A model generated the notes under the pieces. It made no database searches. It was given only the letters and a program-made list of their open reading frames with translations, and was not told the DNA's origin. From positions 3,186,501 through 3,250,500 of the forward strand of contig WPIO01000038.1 of assembly GCA_009760855.2 (NCBI GenBank): 64,000 nt of DNA, written 5' to 3'. This document shows, piece after piece, positions 27,481 to 64,000 of this stretch (its first letter is position 1; each line of letters begins with the position of its first letter). Both the position numbers and the translations under genes were made by a program. The stretch is from Cristatella mucedo. Its lineage: Eukaryota; Bryozoa; Phylactolaemata; Cristatellidae.

Positions 27481-27484
27481 CGCT

Positions 27485-28145
27485 GGTCGAGGTTTTTGTG
27501 TCTCGCCGAGTGCGGCTCAAGGGATGGTAGGCGAGCCGTGCGTCACAGGCACCGACGTCCCGCGGCCGTCGTGCGCGTTCCGCATGAGTGGCACGAAGGT
27601 GTCAGGCACCGTATTCACGCCGTGCGATGTCATTATCCGTCCGCTCCTAAATGTTCCGGCCGTCCGGAGCGGAGGCGCCGCTGAGCACCGCTGTGCGAAA
27701 TGCAATAACGCAATGTCCTCGATTGAGCGCGAACCACGTCGGTCTGCGGGCAGAGCTCGCTTCACTTGTGGCTACGCGCAGTATCCACCAAGTATCCAGT
27801 AAAGGAGGGGAACGCAGCCGTATTTAACCTGTATTTAGTTGTGTACAGTAGCCGTGTTTGTTTTTAATCGACACGCTGCACCAACAGCTCGCTGCCTCTG
27901 CGTCAGGGTAGCTAACGACCGCTGCCTCACGCGCGCGGTGTCTACCCCGCTAACGAGGGCTGACGCTGCATCAACCGGCCTTGTGGCCAGGCGGCTCAAC
28001 GGAGAAATCCGTTGGGCCGTGAGTCTCTGGCTCGGCCCACGAGCCCACGAGACTGGCTCCCCACCCTCGAAGGATAGAGGCACGCGGAGTATAAGTAACA
28101 GTGTGGCTGCGGCGCTGTTTTATGCGAGTGTGTAAACGGCGAGCG
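27485..28145. other. GC-rich unassigned DNA
   Basis: CpG-rich. Overlapping frames on both strands (a 128-codon plus frame starts at 27416 inside the tandem array) show no domain. No exon can be supported. Confidence 0.3.
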
Positions 28146-28151
28146 GCAGTT

Positions 28152-28400
28152 CCAGGTATCCGCCGTACCCGTGTAGCATCGCCACTGATACGTGGGCCGG
28201 TGACCACGGGGTCAAGTTTGCAGGCGTCGCCTCTCGGGTTGATCCGCTGGAACGTGCCTTGGTTACGGACGATTGCAACGAGCACAGGACTCGGCTGTCG
28301 GCTCGTTCGTGCCCAGCGCCCCCGGGTTGTCGTGCAGCGCAAGCCCAGCGCCTCTGGGTTGTCGCGCAGCGCGTGCCCAGCGCCTCCGAGTTGTCACGCC
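28152..28400 (+). repeat. unrecognised GC-rich repeat, copy 1
   Basis: Highly similar to 30991-31239. A unique part (TATCCGCCGTACCCGTGTAG to GGAACGTGCC) is followed by three internal units of about 32 bp built on GTGCCCAGCGCCTCCGGGTT. No terminal inverted repeats were seen. Confidence 0.8.
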
Positions 28401-28734
28401 GCGCGCGCGCTGGCTGTTCGTCGCGCGCGCAAAGCCGCCTGCTCTGTATCGACGCGCACGGCTCGGGCGCCCCAGATGCAGCAGCCGCAGTGTTAAACCG
28501 GCTAATATCTATGAGACATAGATAGCAACATTGAAGAGTTTGTTGAAGTATTTTTTTCGGCTAATGAATCGCTCTAGCGCAGACGCTTCGAATGAACTCG
28601 GCCGGACAATGAATAAGGAATAGCACTTGAAGTGCCTTCACTGCTAATACTGATCGTGTAGGTCGGCCAACGACTGCGTATGTGGTGCTTGTGCACGTCG
28701 TTTGCTTTATTGCCGTTTGCATGCTGTTTGCTCA

Positions 28735-28930
28735 GTGAGCCGTAATGGCTCACTAGTGAGCCGTAATGGCTCACTAGGTAAGGCGGTTGCTTTTCACGAC
28801 CTGGGTCCCGAGGTCGTGGGTTCGAATCCTGTGGTGGGCGATCCTTTATCGCCGCTGCAAGCGGTGACGATAGCCGTCAAGGCTCTACTGTCGCTATAAA
28901 AAAGAGGCTGTTAAATAAGCTTGTATTTAT
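28735..28930 (+). mobile_element. SINE1 copy
   Basis: The best SINE1: a tRNA-like head (GGTAAGGCGGTTGCTTTTCA), B-box GGTTCGAATCC, then CGATCCTTTATCGCCGCTGC and a body ending CTATAAAAAAGAGGCTGTTA with an ATTT-rich tail. The acceptor stem does not pair, so it is not a tRNA gene. Two tandem 21-bp palindromic units precede it (28736-28777). Confidence 0.8.
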
Positions 28931-28934
28931 TTAT

Positions 28935-29885
28935 TTATTTAGTAGTTCATCAGCTTCTCAATGAGCCACGTAAACTGGTAAAGGCAACATGAATCTTTCG
29001 GCGTCGCTGCATACGGACGCTGTACTCATAATCAATTTATAATAATAATAATAGTAATGATAACATTTGTATTAAGTCTTTTGTACTGCACCATAAGAGA
29101 CCTTAATACCTTGTCTAGGTCCTTAACAACTCGCTGCAAGAGAATCAGCAGCGTTACCGCTACGCGTTGTGCAGCTTTCATGTCCGGGCAGACCACGGCC
29201 ACATAAGCAGTGCTCGTGGCGATGCTAACAAATACAAATGAATTATTATAATCTCAGCCAATGCGACGACAGTAGCTGAAAACCACACTGACGAAGAGCA
29301 GCCGTTGACGCAACGCGACGGAACGATTATGACTCGGCGAAGCGAGTCCACAGGCAGTAAACTGCTGCTGGGGATTTTGAAATCGATGCGGCGCTTTATC
29401 AGCCCGACTTCGCATTCCGACCTATAAGGCGCGCCGATGCTAAGGCATTTCGTGTCAAGCCGAGCTGTCGCGGCCTCCTTGTGCCCTCTGGTCTTCCAAA
29501 GTCGGAGGATTTATTCGGCGCGTCCATCATTCGAAAAACGCCGACCTTCAGAAGGAGGAAGAAAGAAGGAGGGCCGCTTGGCTGACTTCCTGGAATTTCT
29601 CGGGCCAATAACAAGAGACCGAGCGGTATTCCCTTGTTCCCTGCCGCTGATTCTAGAGCTCCTTCTACAGTGCTCTCCTTGCAGCGATTCACTTGACAGA
29701 CACGGCTTAAACTTGAAGGAGGTCGACCGATCAAACAGCCTTATATAGCGGCAGAAGAGAATCAGCAGCAGCGGTCCGCCGCCGCTCGCAGTGCGAAATA
29801 AAAGACGCCTTCTGCGGCACTCTGACCTGTGGCCTTAGTAAAAAAAAACGTGCCCCGATTCTCTCGCTTGCATTAAATGGTGAAA
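28935..29885. other. unassigned DNA with repeat scraps
   Basis: Contains an ATA/ATT-rich patch at 29040-29110 that may be a decayed LINE A tail and a SINE1-like end at about 29735-29790. No gene supported. Confidence 0.3.
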
Positions 29886-30299
29886 CGCTGGAGAGCGCTG
29901 CACTGTCAAGATTACGACGGCCGTAAACTGCTGCGCCGCACCCGCGGACGGACGGACTGACGGACGGACAGAGGGCGGAAGCAATCCGTCAGGTTGCTGG
30001 ACCCGGGCGCCCGAGTGCTGGCCCCGAGTCGGCCGCTCGGTGGCGCCGGCAGCGCGCTCGCTTCCGGCGTCGAGCTCCTTCCGGCGCATCCGAGCATCTT
30101 CGCCGCTCGGGCTCCGTGCGGCTCTGTGACTGCGACTGATTGTCGCCGCTTCTCGCCGCCGCCGCCGCCGCTGCCGCCGAGACCGGAAGTCGCCAGCGCA
30201 TCTGTCCGTGTCTCGCGTCGCGCTCTCTAGACCTTGCATTTCGAGTGGCTCGATCGTCGCCGTCGTCATTTGCCGGTTTGCGTTGAGGTCAGCGTCCTA

Positions 30300-30301
<2 letters not shown>

Positions 30302-30337
<36 letters not shown>

Positions 30338-30338
30338 G
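30302..30338. repeat. (GGC)n trinucleotide run
   Basis: About 12 GGC units. Confidence 0.95.
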
Positions 30339-30453
30339 TTTCCGCCAATCCAGCGGGTTCGCACGCGAGCGACGAGACGAGGAGCGTCGGCGGACCAGGC
30401 ACTACCGACGCTCGATCCGAGCGAGCGAGCGACGCCGTCCACGCTCGCCGTCC

Positions 30454-30500
30454 CGCGGCTTCGCGAGGCCGCAGTCATGCTGCGGCCTCGCGAAGCCGCG
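30454..30500. repeat. perfect 21-bp inverted repeat, 5-nt loop
   Basis: Arms 30454-30474 and 30480-30500 are exact complements around TCATG. The arm starts CGCGGCTTCGCGAGGCCGCA. All-GC-rich and very stable. Confidence 0.9.
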
Positions 30501-30884
30501 CTTCTCTGCGGACTTTGGAGGCGGTTGCGACAGCGAGCTCGAGCGACGCCGCCGCGCTGCCGGCGATGCGTCACTCTGACACTGTTCGGTCGCTTTTTGT
30601 TGGGACGATCGCTACGCCGACAGACCGCGCCGCACAAGAGCTCCCGCGGTGGGAGGCTCCGGAGCGTACCTTTCGCGCACGACCTTGACCGCACGCAGTG
30701 TGCGGTCGACGGGCCCGACGCTGCCCGCCTTTGGCCGGCAGTCCCCCGCGCCCGCGCTGGCTGCCGAAAAGTGTGCTTGCGCAGCCAAAGCCGCACGCAC
30801 AGAGGGTTCTGCCTCACGAACTTAGTCTCGTACTCCAAACCGATCAGCCGCGGAGTTGAGTTCCGCAAGCGTCCGTTCTCGGTC

Positions 30885-30950
30885 GCTCTTCATTCATACT
30901 CAACCTCTGGGAAAAGTGATTCGGATCCACTGGATCGGCTGTCCCTTTTA
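30885..30950 (+). mobile_element. LINE B reverse-transcriptase scrap
   Basis: Text CATACTCAACCTCTGGGAAA and AGTGATTCGGATCCACTGGA matches the YTQPLGKVIKAHG segment of LINE B at 41.1 and 43.9 kb. Confidence 0.65.
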
Positions 30951-30990
30951 TTGTCTCTGTTATGTTCCCCTTTATCGGCTGTCACTTTTT

Positions 30991-31239
30991 CCAAGTATCC
31001 GCCGTACCCGTGTAGCATCGCCTCTGATAAGTGGGCCGGTGACAACGGGGTCAAGTTTGCAGGCGTAGCCTCTCGGGTTGATCCGCTGGAACGTGCCCTA
31101 GCTACGGATGGTCGCAGCAAGCGCAGGACTCGGCTGTCGGCTCGCTCGTGCCCAGCGCCTCCGGGTTGTCGCACAGCGCGTGCCCAGCGCCACCGAGTTG
31201 TCACCCAGCACGTGCTCAGCGACTCCGAGTTGTCACGCC
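30991..31239 (+). repeat. unrecognised GC-rich repeat, copy 2
   Basis: Second copy of the 28152-28400 element, again with three internal units of about 32 bp. Flanked by a LINE B scrap on the left and a LINE A fragment on the right. Confidence 0.8.
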
Positions 31240-31246
31240 GAGTTGT

Positions 31247-31700
31247 CAGTTTGGAACATGACATCTAGATTTCGAGCTGATTCAACTGGAGATATGCTGG
31301 CAGAGCAAATTTTGAACCTCAGCCTTTCCAATTTCTGAATCACACTAGGTTTGCCCATAACTAGTAAGTAAGTTTTATCATCGCTTAGTTTTAGAAAAAT
31401 TGCTGCCATCCATGTGCGGATGTCATCAATACATGATGCTAGTAAGTTGAGAGAATTCGAGGTGCTCGAAGGCTGTGAGGGATCAAAGCAAAGGTACAAC
31501 TGAGTGTCATCTGCATAGAAGTGAAAGCCTAGATTGTGCTTTGCAATCACATCAGCAAGAGGGAGAGTAAACCGTGAAAAGAACCGGATCTAGCACGGAG
31601 CCCTGAGGTACCCCATATTTCAGAGGTACCTCGGATGATCTTTGTCCATTCACGTCAATACTCTGGAGTCTGCCACTAAGATAGGACCTGAAAGTATTCC
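31247..31700 (-). mobile_element. LINE A reverse-transcriptase fragment
   Basis: A minus-strand open frame of about 105 codons retains GFHFYADDTQLYLCFDP, the DIRTWMAA segment and ISPVESARNL. No 3' end: it breaks off at the 30991-31239 repeat. Confidence 0.88.
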
Positions 31701-32345
31701 ACAGTTATCTATGACGTACGATCCCTATCTAAGATTAGGAAATGTCCTTAGCTCTATCTCGGCTATATAATTGCAATCCTCTTTCGGCTGGGCAACACAA
31801 AAACAACCAGGCCACTGCAACTAGCTTTGATGTGGCTGCAAGGGCCGTTTTCAAATCCCAGCAGTTTGGCCTTGCGCATCGTTTGCTAAAAGAGCTGCTG
31901 GATGGCTGCTCATTCAACGGATACAGAACAACGTTCAGCGGACTCACAAGACCCTCCACGGCTTGGCTACTCAATACAGAGCTGAACTGGTGCACCAGTT
32001 TCAGCCTCCTCGTGCCCTCAGCTCCTGTATTGACAATAAATTACCTTGTTCTTTTCCTCTGCTCAAAGACCGTTGGCGACAGATGATTCTGCTCTGCTGT
32101 TCCATCACTGTGAAGCTCACTTCATCGATTCTTACTTGAAAACTCTTCCACTGCCGACTGTGACACATTCTTGCCGGCCATCCTGAGATGCTGCTTCCAC
32201 GCTACTCACTACCTCAACTGCTTTCTGTGCTTCACATTTTCTCTTTGTGTTGTGAGATAAAGCCTATTGGTTACCGAATGCGTACCGAAAGCTTCTGAGG
32301 TTTTGCGTGAGCTTTGGAGATCTCTTATATGTAACACCCACGTAG
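31700..32345 (+). mobile_element. LINE B 3' portion
   Basis: Plus strand with the KTVGDR box, then the ACTACCTCAACTGCT..TGAGATAAAGCC.ATTGGTTACC block and the CACCCACGTAGTCTTTGTGG 3' UTR also seen at 42.0-42.2 kb. Confidence 0.8.
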
Positions 32346-32349
32346 TCTT

Positions 32350-33020
32350 TGTGGATTTGTGGAGTTACAGAAGGACATAACTCAGACTTGCAATTCTCCA
32401 TAACGTAGCATTTAATTTTTTTGATGTTAATCTTGGGCTCAACTCAGTATTAACTATAGTGTTAACTATCCTTCGTAATCTAGTGAAGTACTTAGCTTCA
32501 TTTTTATTCTCCCTCCCGATCTAGGTAAGAAATTAATTCCTAATATGGCATTAGCAGAAAACACTTTTTGATAGTCCATTATTGTAACTAAGAAAACAAC
32601 TTGTTTAACTGAAAATGTAAGCGTGCATATTAAGCAACTTATTTTTTATAAATGCTTCTTCAATGTCTTCAATTAACTTTATTTTATTTTTTAACTGACT
32701 GATTTCTAAGAGTTTTTTTTAACTGAATTTTGTCAATTTCTTTAAAGCAACCAGGTTTAAATTTTAACTTGTTAGCTTCTAAAACTTGGTATAGTAAATT
32801 TAGCGTTGTATCACAAGATGCAATTGAAACTAAATATTAATTTTTCATTTTACTTTTAAAGTTAATTTTTACATAAATTGATCATTATTGATGCCCATGA
32901 AACCTTAAAGTAATATATAAATGAATGAGATGTTGACCAGGGACTCAAAAAGAGCGAGACAGAGGCCAAGCCATAGTGAGGTCGTTTCGAGTAGATTTTT
33001 GAGCCCTAGGCAGCATCTTA
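32350..33020. other. AT-rich unassigned DNA
   Basis: Very AT-rich with many T and A runs. No repeat family or coding signal recognised. Confidence 0.35.
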
Positions 33021-33024
33021 TCGA

Positions 33025-33515
33025 AGCATTTAGTAGGTCCCTGTGATCTGTCATTTATGCACTTGAGCGTGCTGACACCGTGCATGCTGCCAATAACCAT
33101 ATTTGCATGCTGACCCTGTGCATGGCACCCCTATCCATGTTATTCTTGTTTTTATTAAGTATGCTACCACTAACCATTCGATCGTACTTCCTTGGCAGGG
33201 AATGTAAAGTGCCTAGAAAGTGATTGAGGTCTTCGAGGGGACTATATCTAATGCATTTTATTTAGGACAGCATTTAGTGGGTCCCTTAGATTCGTCTTTT
33301 ATGTGCTTATGCGCGCCGACACTGCTGCATGCTGCCACTAACCACACTTGCATGCCGACCCTGTGCATGTCACCCCTAACCTTAATATTCTTGTTGTTGT
33401 TTATCGAGCATAATATTTCCACTCACCATTCAACCGCGATTCCTTGGCAGCAAATGTAAAGCACCTAAAAAGATACTTAGTTATCTCAGGGCACTTTATC
33501 AAGTGCATTATTATG
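33025..33515 (+). mobile_element. two consecutive LINE A 3' tails
   Basis: Two partial copies in a row (about 33025-33262 and 33263-33515), each with AGTGGGTCCCT, GCATGCTGCCA..AACCA and the hairpin. The second ends in an ATT tail. A duplication or two insertions are both possible. Confidence 0.8.
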
Positions 33516-33519
33516 TTAT

Positions 33520-34364
33520 TATTATATTCTTTTTCCGACGATCTCCCTGGGCGACAGACGTGCAAGATTGATTGAACTGCTCGGACTCCCACTTCTGACG
33601 CAGGCTCATGCACTGTAGAGTCCGGAGGTCTCCTTCTCTCTAAAAGCATGCCGCAGAGCAGGATGACGCTGAAGGCAGAGCTGATCTAACTCGGACGCTC
33701 CGCCCCTCCGGCTCCAGCGATCTCACGCCGTTATAAAGGATTGCAAAGTCACGTGAGCTGCCCAATTGTAAAAAAAAGCGTCTCATCCTGCAAGAACATT
33801 CATTGTCGCGGTATTCAACTATTGCTGCGACATCCTGTTGTGCTCGTTTTAGCGGTTGCTGTCGCCCTAATTGCACTCGGTGGATGAAAGTCAGCGAATG
33901 GCCCTGCAAAAACGGGTGCGAAAAACGCACGCTCGCTACCAGCCGCGCCCAGTTCAAGTCTGGACCGCCAGCCGAACGAGTATGCAGTTAGTTGACACGT
34001 TTGAAATGGCTCTGACGTTAGCGCTCATCGGCGAAAGCTATGCGAATCTAGCCGTACGTCTGGGACGTGTAGCCTCCTCATTAAGCTGCAAGCAGCTGTA
34101 GCTGCCTGCAGCTCAGGACGGCGAATGGCGGAAGCAAAAGACCCGGCGGCAGCCGCTGACCTAGCGGCAGCCAGCGGCAGGCCAGGCGTCAAGTAATTAC
34201 CGGTCAGGGTCAAAGTGTCAGGTTCGCAAGAGTGGCTGCACAGTCGAATCGACGCCGCCCCCTCCCTGTCCGACGGACGCGAGCTGCGCCCCCTGGCTTC
34301 CGCCTCGTGGACGAGACGGGTCGCGGCTTCGCTTTATCGAGCCCGCCCGCCGGATAACGCGATC
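33520..34364. other. 5' flank of the aquaglyceroporin gene
   Basis: Becomes GC-rich toward exon 1. The coding frame is open back to an ATG at 34215 (50 codons upstream), probably 5' UTR. No TATA box assigned. Confidence 0.3.
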
Positions 34365-62128
<27,764 letters not shown>

Positions 62129-62559
62129 ACTGTTCGCTTGCGTGCGCCTGCTCCGATCCGCCCTCCTCATCATCAACGCATCCAGACGTATTTCTCTTCA
62201 ACGTTTCCGAAGAGCTCCGCCTCTCAGCCACAGGCAGACTTTCTCAAAGAGTGCAGAACTCGTGCCTTTGGTGGGTTTTCGCACTCGAAACGATCCAGTG
62301 GAATTTAGGAAACAGGATAAACTTAGAATGAGTCAGCGATTAGTGCCACTAGGGCCATTTGTCTAAGAGAGAAGAGTCGCAGCTGCTCCTAGCTCAAACA
62401 CCACCTTGCACGCGATGACAGTTGTTTGACGAAAGAAAGAGGCTTCGGGACAAGGGGCGTCCTTCTCGCGATAGCTTTCGCCTTCAGGTGTAACCGGCAA
62501 GCACCGTCAGTGCTAACCTTTGCTTGGCTAAAACTCCACCCGCTTGCGACGGAAAATCC

Positions 62560-62640
62560 CTTTGCAGCAAATGTTAAGTGCCTAGGAAGAGATTGAGTTC
62601 TCCGAGGGCGCTTTAATCAAGTGCATTATTATCACTATTA
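62560..62640 (+). mobile_element. LINE A hairpin and tail
   Basis: CCTTTGCAGCAAATGTTAAG, GCCTAGGAAGAGATTGAGTT and GGGCGCTTTAATCAAGTGCA, then an ATTATTATC tail. Confidence 0.8.
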
Positions 62641-62699
62641 TAAAACGCAATGGATATTGAGCCGTGGCATCGCATAAGTATCAGTTTATGTACTTGTCT

Positions 62700-63130
62700 C
62701 TGTCTGCAGGAACTCAAAGCAGTCGCGGCTAGCAAGCCATCAAAGCCGTGTCAGCGGGCTGAGCGGTAGCTAAGCTGTCGAGTTTTCTGTAGTATAATTA
62801 GAGCCTAAGCGGCTTTCGGCGAGCGGTCAACAGCCAACAGGCTCACTCGGACGCAACGAAGCGCAAGTTAGAATCATCACTGAGTCAAGACGGTAGTCGA
62901 GCAAGTGAGTAGTGTTGAAGTAGCAGCACAAAACGGCTGGGAAGAATGGGCTGCAGTCGGCAGTGAGAGAGACTTCGCTGTATTGGAATTATGGAAGTGA
63001 AGGACACGATCAACGTAAAGCTGTTGGCGAAAGAGGCTTTCGCCAACTGCTTTCGAGCTAAAGAATGGAGAAGCTGATTTGTTGAAAAAATTTAACCTAG
63101 AGGCCACGAGGAGGCTGAAGTTGGTTCAGA
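62700..63130 (-). mobile_element. LINE B 3' copy, old
   Basis: Shares CCTAAGCGGCTTTCGG, CAACAGCCAACAGGCTCACT-like, GTGAGTAGTGTTGAAGTAGC and AGGCCACGAGGAGGCTGAAG blocks with the other LINE B copies, in the same order. Confidence 0.65.
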
Positions 63131-63134
63131 AGTC

Positions 63135-64000
63135 GACCTATGATGATGGATCCGATCCTAGACTAGATGATAATGGTGTGATGATGATAGAGTGAGCTGC
63201 CCGGGGCAGTGACCTGCCCGGCGCAGTGAGCTGCGACGTAGCTGCCATTTACAAATAAGCGCCGCGAAAATATTTTCTTGATTCCGTACTATAACGCAGG
63301 TAAAATTTAGTGTAATTTGGGTGAGCGTTTTAACGGAATTTCCTCAAGTGGCCCAGCAAGCTGCCCGAATGTTTGAATTGCGGGAGACCTGCCGTTTTTT
63401 TAAATCAGCGTCGCAAAAGGCAGTTTTGATTGTACATCATGTACAGTAGTGTTTTAGGTTTACCCACCAAATTCTACGTCATTCACGTGCCGGCAAGAAC
63501 TCTTACCAAAGCCTCCATTGACCCGTCTCAATGAAAGGCCGTGCAGTTTCGAACAACGATACAGCAATATTTTAAAAAGTTCCGCCTGAATTCGATTCAA
63601 AATTAACGTTTTAATAACTTCACCATGTGACAATGCAAGATCACCGATAGATTTCGAATGTCACTTAGTTTTTTTTTTAGTGCAAATGGATCCCGGCCAA
63701 TTATTTGCTCGATGGACTTCTCGCCGGATTTTCTTGCTACTCTAAGAATTGTTCCCAACGCGCTCATTAATTATTAACAAAATCCGAACAACGAGGATTC
63801 TGACTACTTAAGTCTGAAGTTAATATATAGTCCAGATGTTTGCCTCACGCAGATATTTGATATTCCATTGCTTTACTCCCGAGTCAAGCGTATGCAAGGG
63901 AAACAGATTTGCAGTCCTTTATTCTGCTAACACACATTCATGTTTGGAATGGGTTAATTTAGCAAATACAGTATGATGAAGGTCATGCATTGCGAAAATT
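63135..64000. other. unassigned 3' end of the window
   Basis: No exon or repeat recognised. Could contain a further aquaglyceroporin exon, but I found none with certainty. Confidence 0.3.

Larger units (their letters stand above)
29890..30880. promoter_or_regulatory. CpG-dense block, possible promoter or 5' exon
   Basis: About 1 kb of very GC- and CpG-rich DNA with a GGC run and a perfect hairpin. It lies 3.5 kb upstream of aquaglyceroporin exon 1, so a non-coding first exon or promoter is possible, but no splice donor could be assigned. A long plus frame (30234-31268) runs through the repeats and LINE fragments and is not a gene. Confidence 0.25.

Noticed and set aside
27416-27802. 128-codon plus-strand frame
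   Set aside because: Begins in the tandem array, no domain, and the opposite strand is equally open.
28785-28860. tRNA gene candidate
   Set aside because: Has a B box but no pairing acceptor stem; same head recurs with a common body, so it is a SINE.
30234-31268. 344-codon plus-strand frame
   Set aside because: Runs through a GGC repeat, a hairpin, a LINE B scrap and the 249-bp repeat; absence of stops is explained by GC content.

Overview
The window is animal (metazoan) genomic DNA. Genes are split by GT-AG and one GC-AG introns, microsatellites are long, and degraded L2/CR1-like LINEs and tRNA-derived SINEs are everywhere. There is no prokaryotic gene organisation. The two recognisable genes, an AA15-type lytic polysaccharide monooxygenase (LPMO) with a Cys-rich tail and an aquaglyceroporin, fit an invertebrate, perhaps a mollusc or another lophotrochozoan. 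The phylum is a guess from gene content and repeat style.

Layout. 1-15.1 kb: pyrimidine microsatellite, degraded LINE and SINE copies, no supportable gene. 15.6-22.7 kb (minus): four-exon LPMO gene whose complete 287-residue product can be assembled across three introns with matching phases. 23-25 kb: GC-rich upstream flank and AT microsatellites. 25.7-27.5 kb: a diverged tandem array with a period near 165 bp. 27.5-31.3 kb: CpG-rich DNA with two copies of an unrecognised 249-bp repeat. 34.4-62.1 kb (plus): six-exon aquaglyceroporin gene. Its introns hold most of the LINE copies, a run of about 34 CTG triplets in intron 1 and a 40-bp-arm inverted repeat next to exon 3. 62.1-64 kb: an old LINE fragment and unassigned DNA.

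Repeats. LINE A encodes an L2/CR1-like reverse transcriptase and ends in a hairpin followed by (ATT)n. LINE B is related but ends in (ACATT)n. SINE1 and SINE2 have tRNA-like heads with B boxes. The SINE2 tail resembles the LINE A terminal hairpin, which suggests SINE2 is mobilised by LINE A. All copies seen are truncated or broken.

The two genes are independent: one encodes a secreted copper oxidase predicted to act on chitin or cellulose, the other a membrane channel for glycerol and water. I found no operon-like or multigene system. The most unusual signals are the 165-bp array, the SINE2/LINE A tail sharing, the inverted LINE copies flanking aquaporin exons 4-5, the CTG tract, and several perfect short hairpins.
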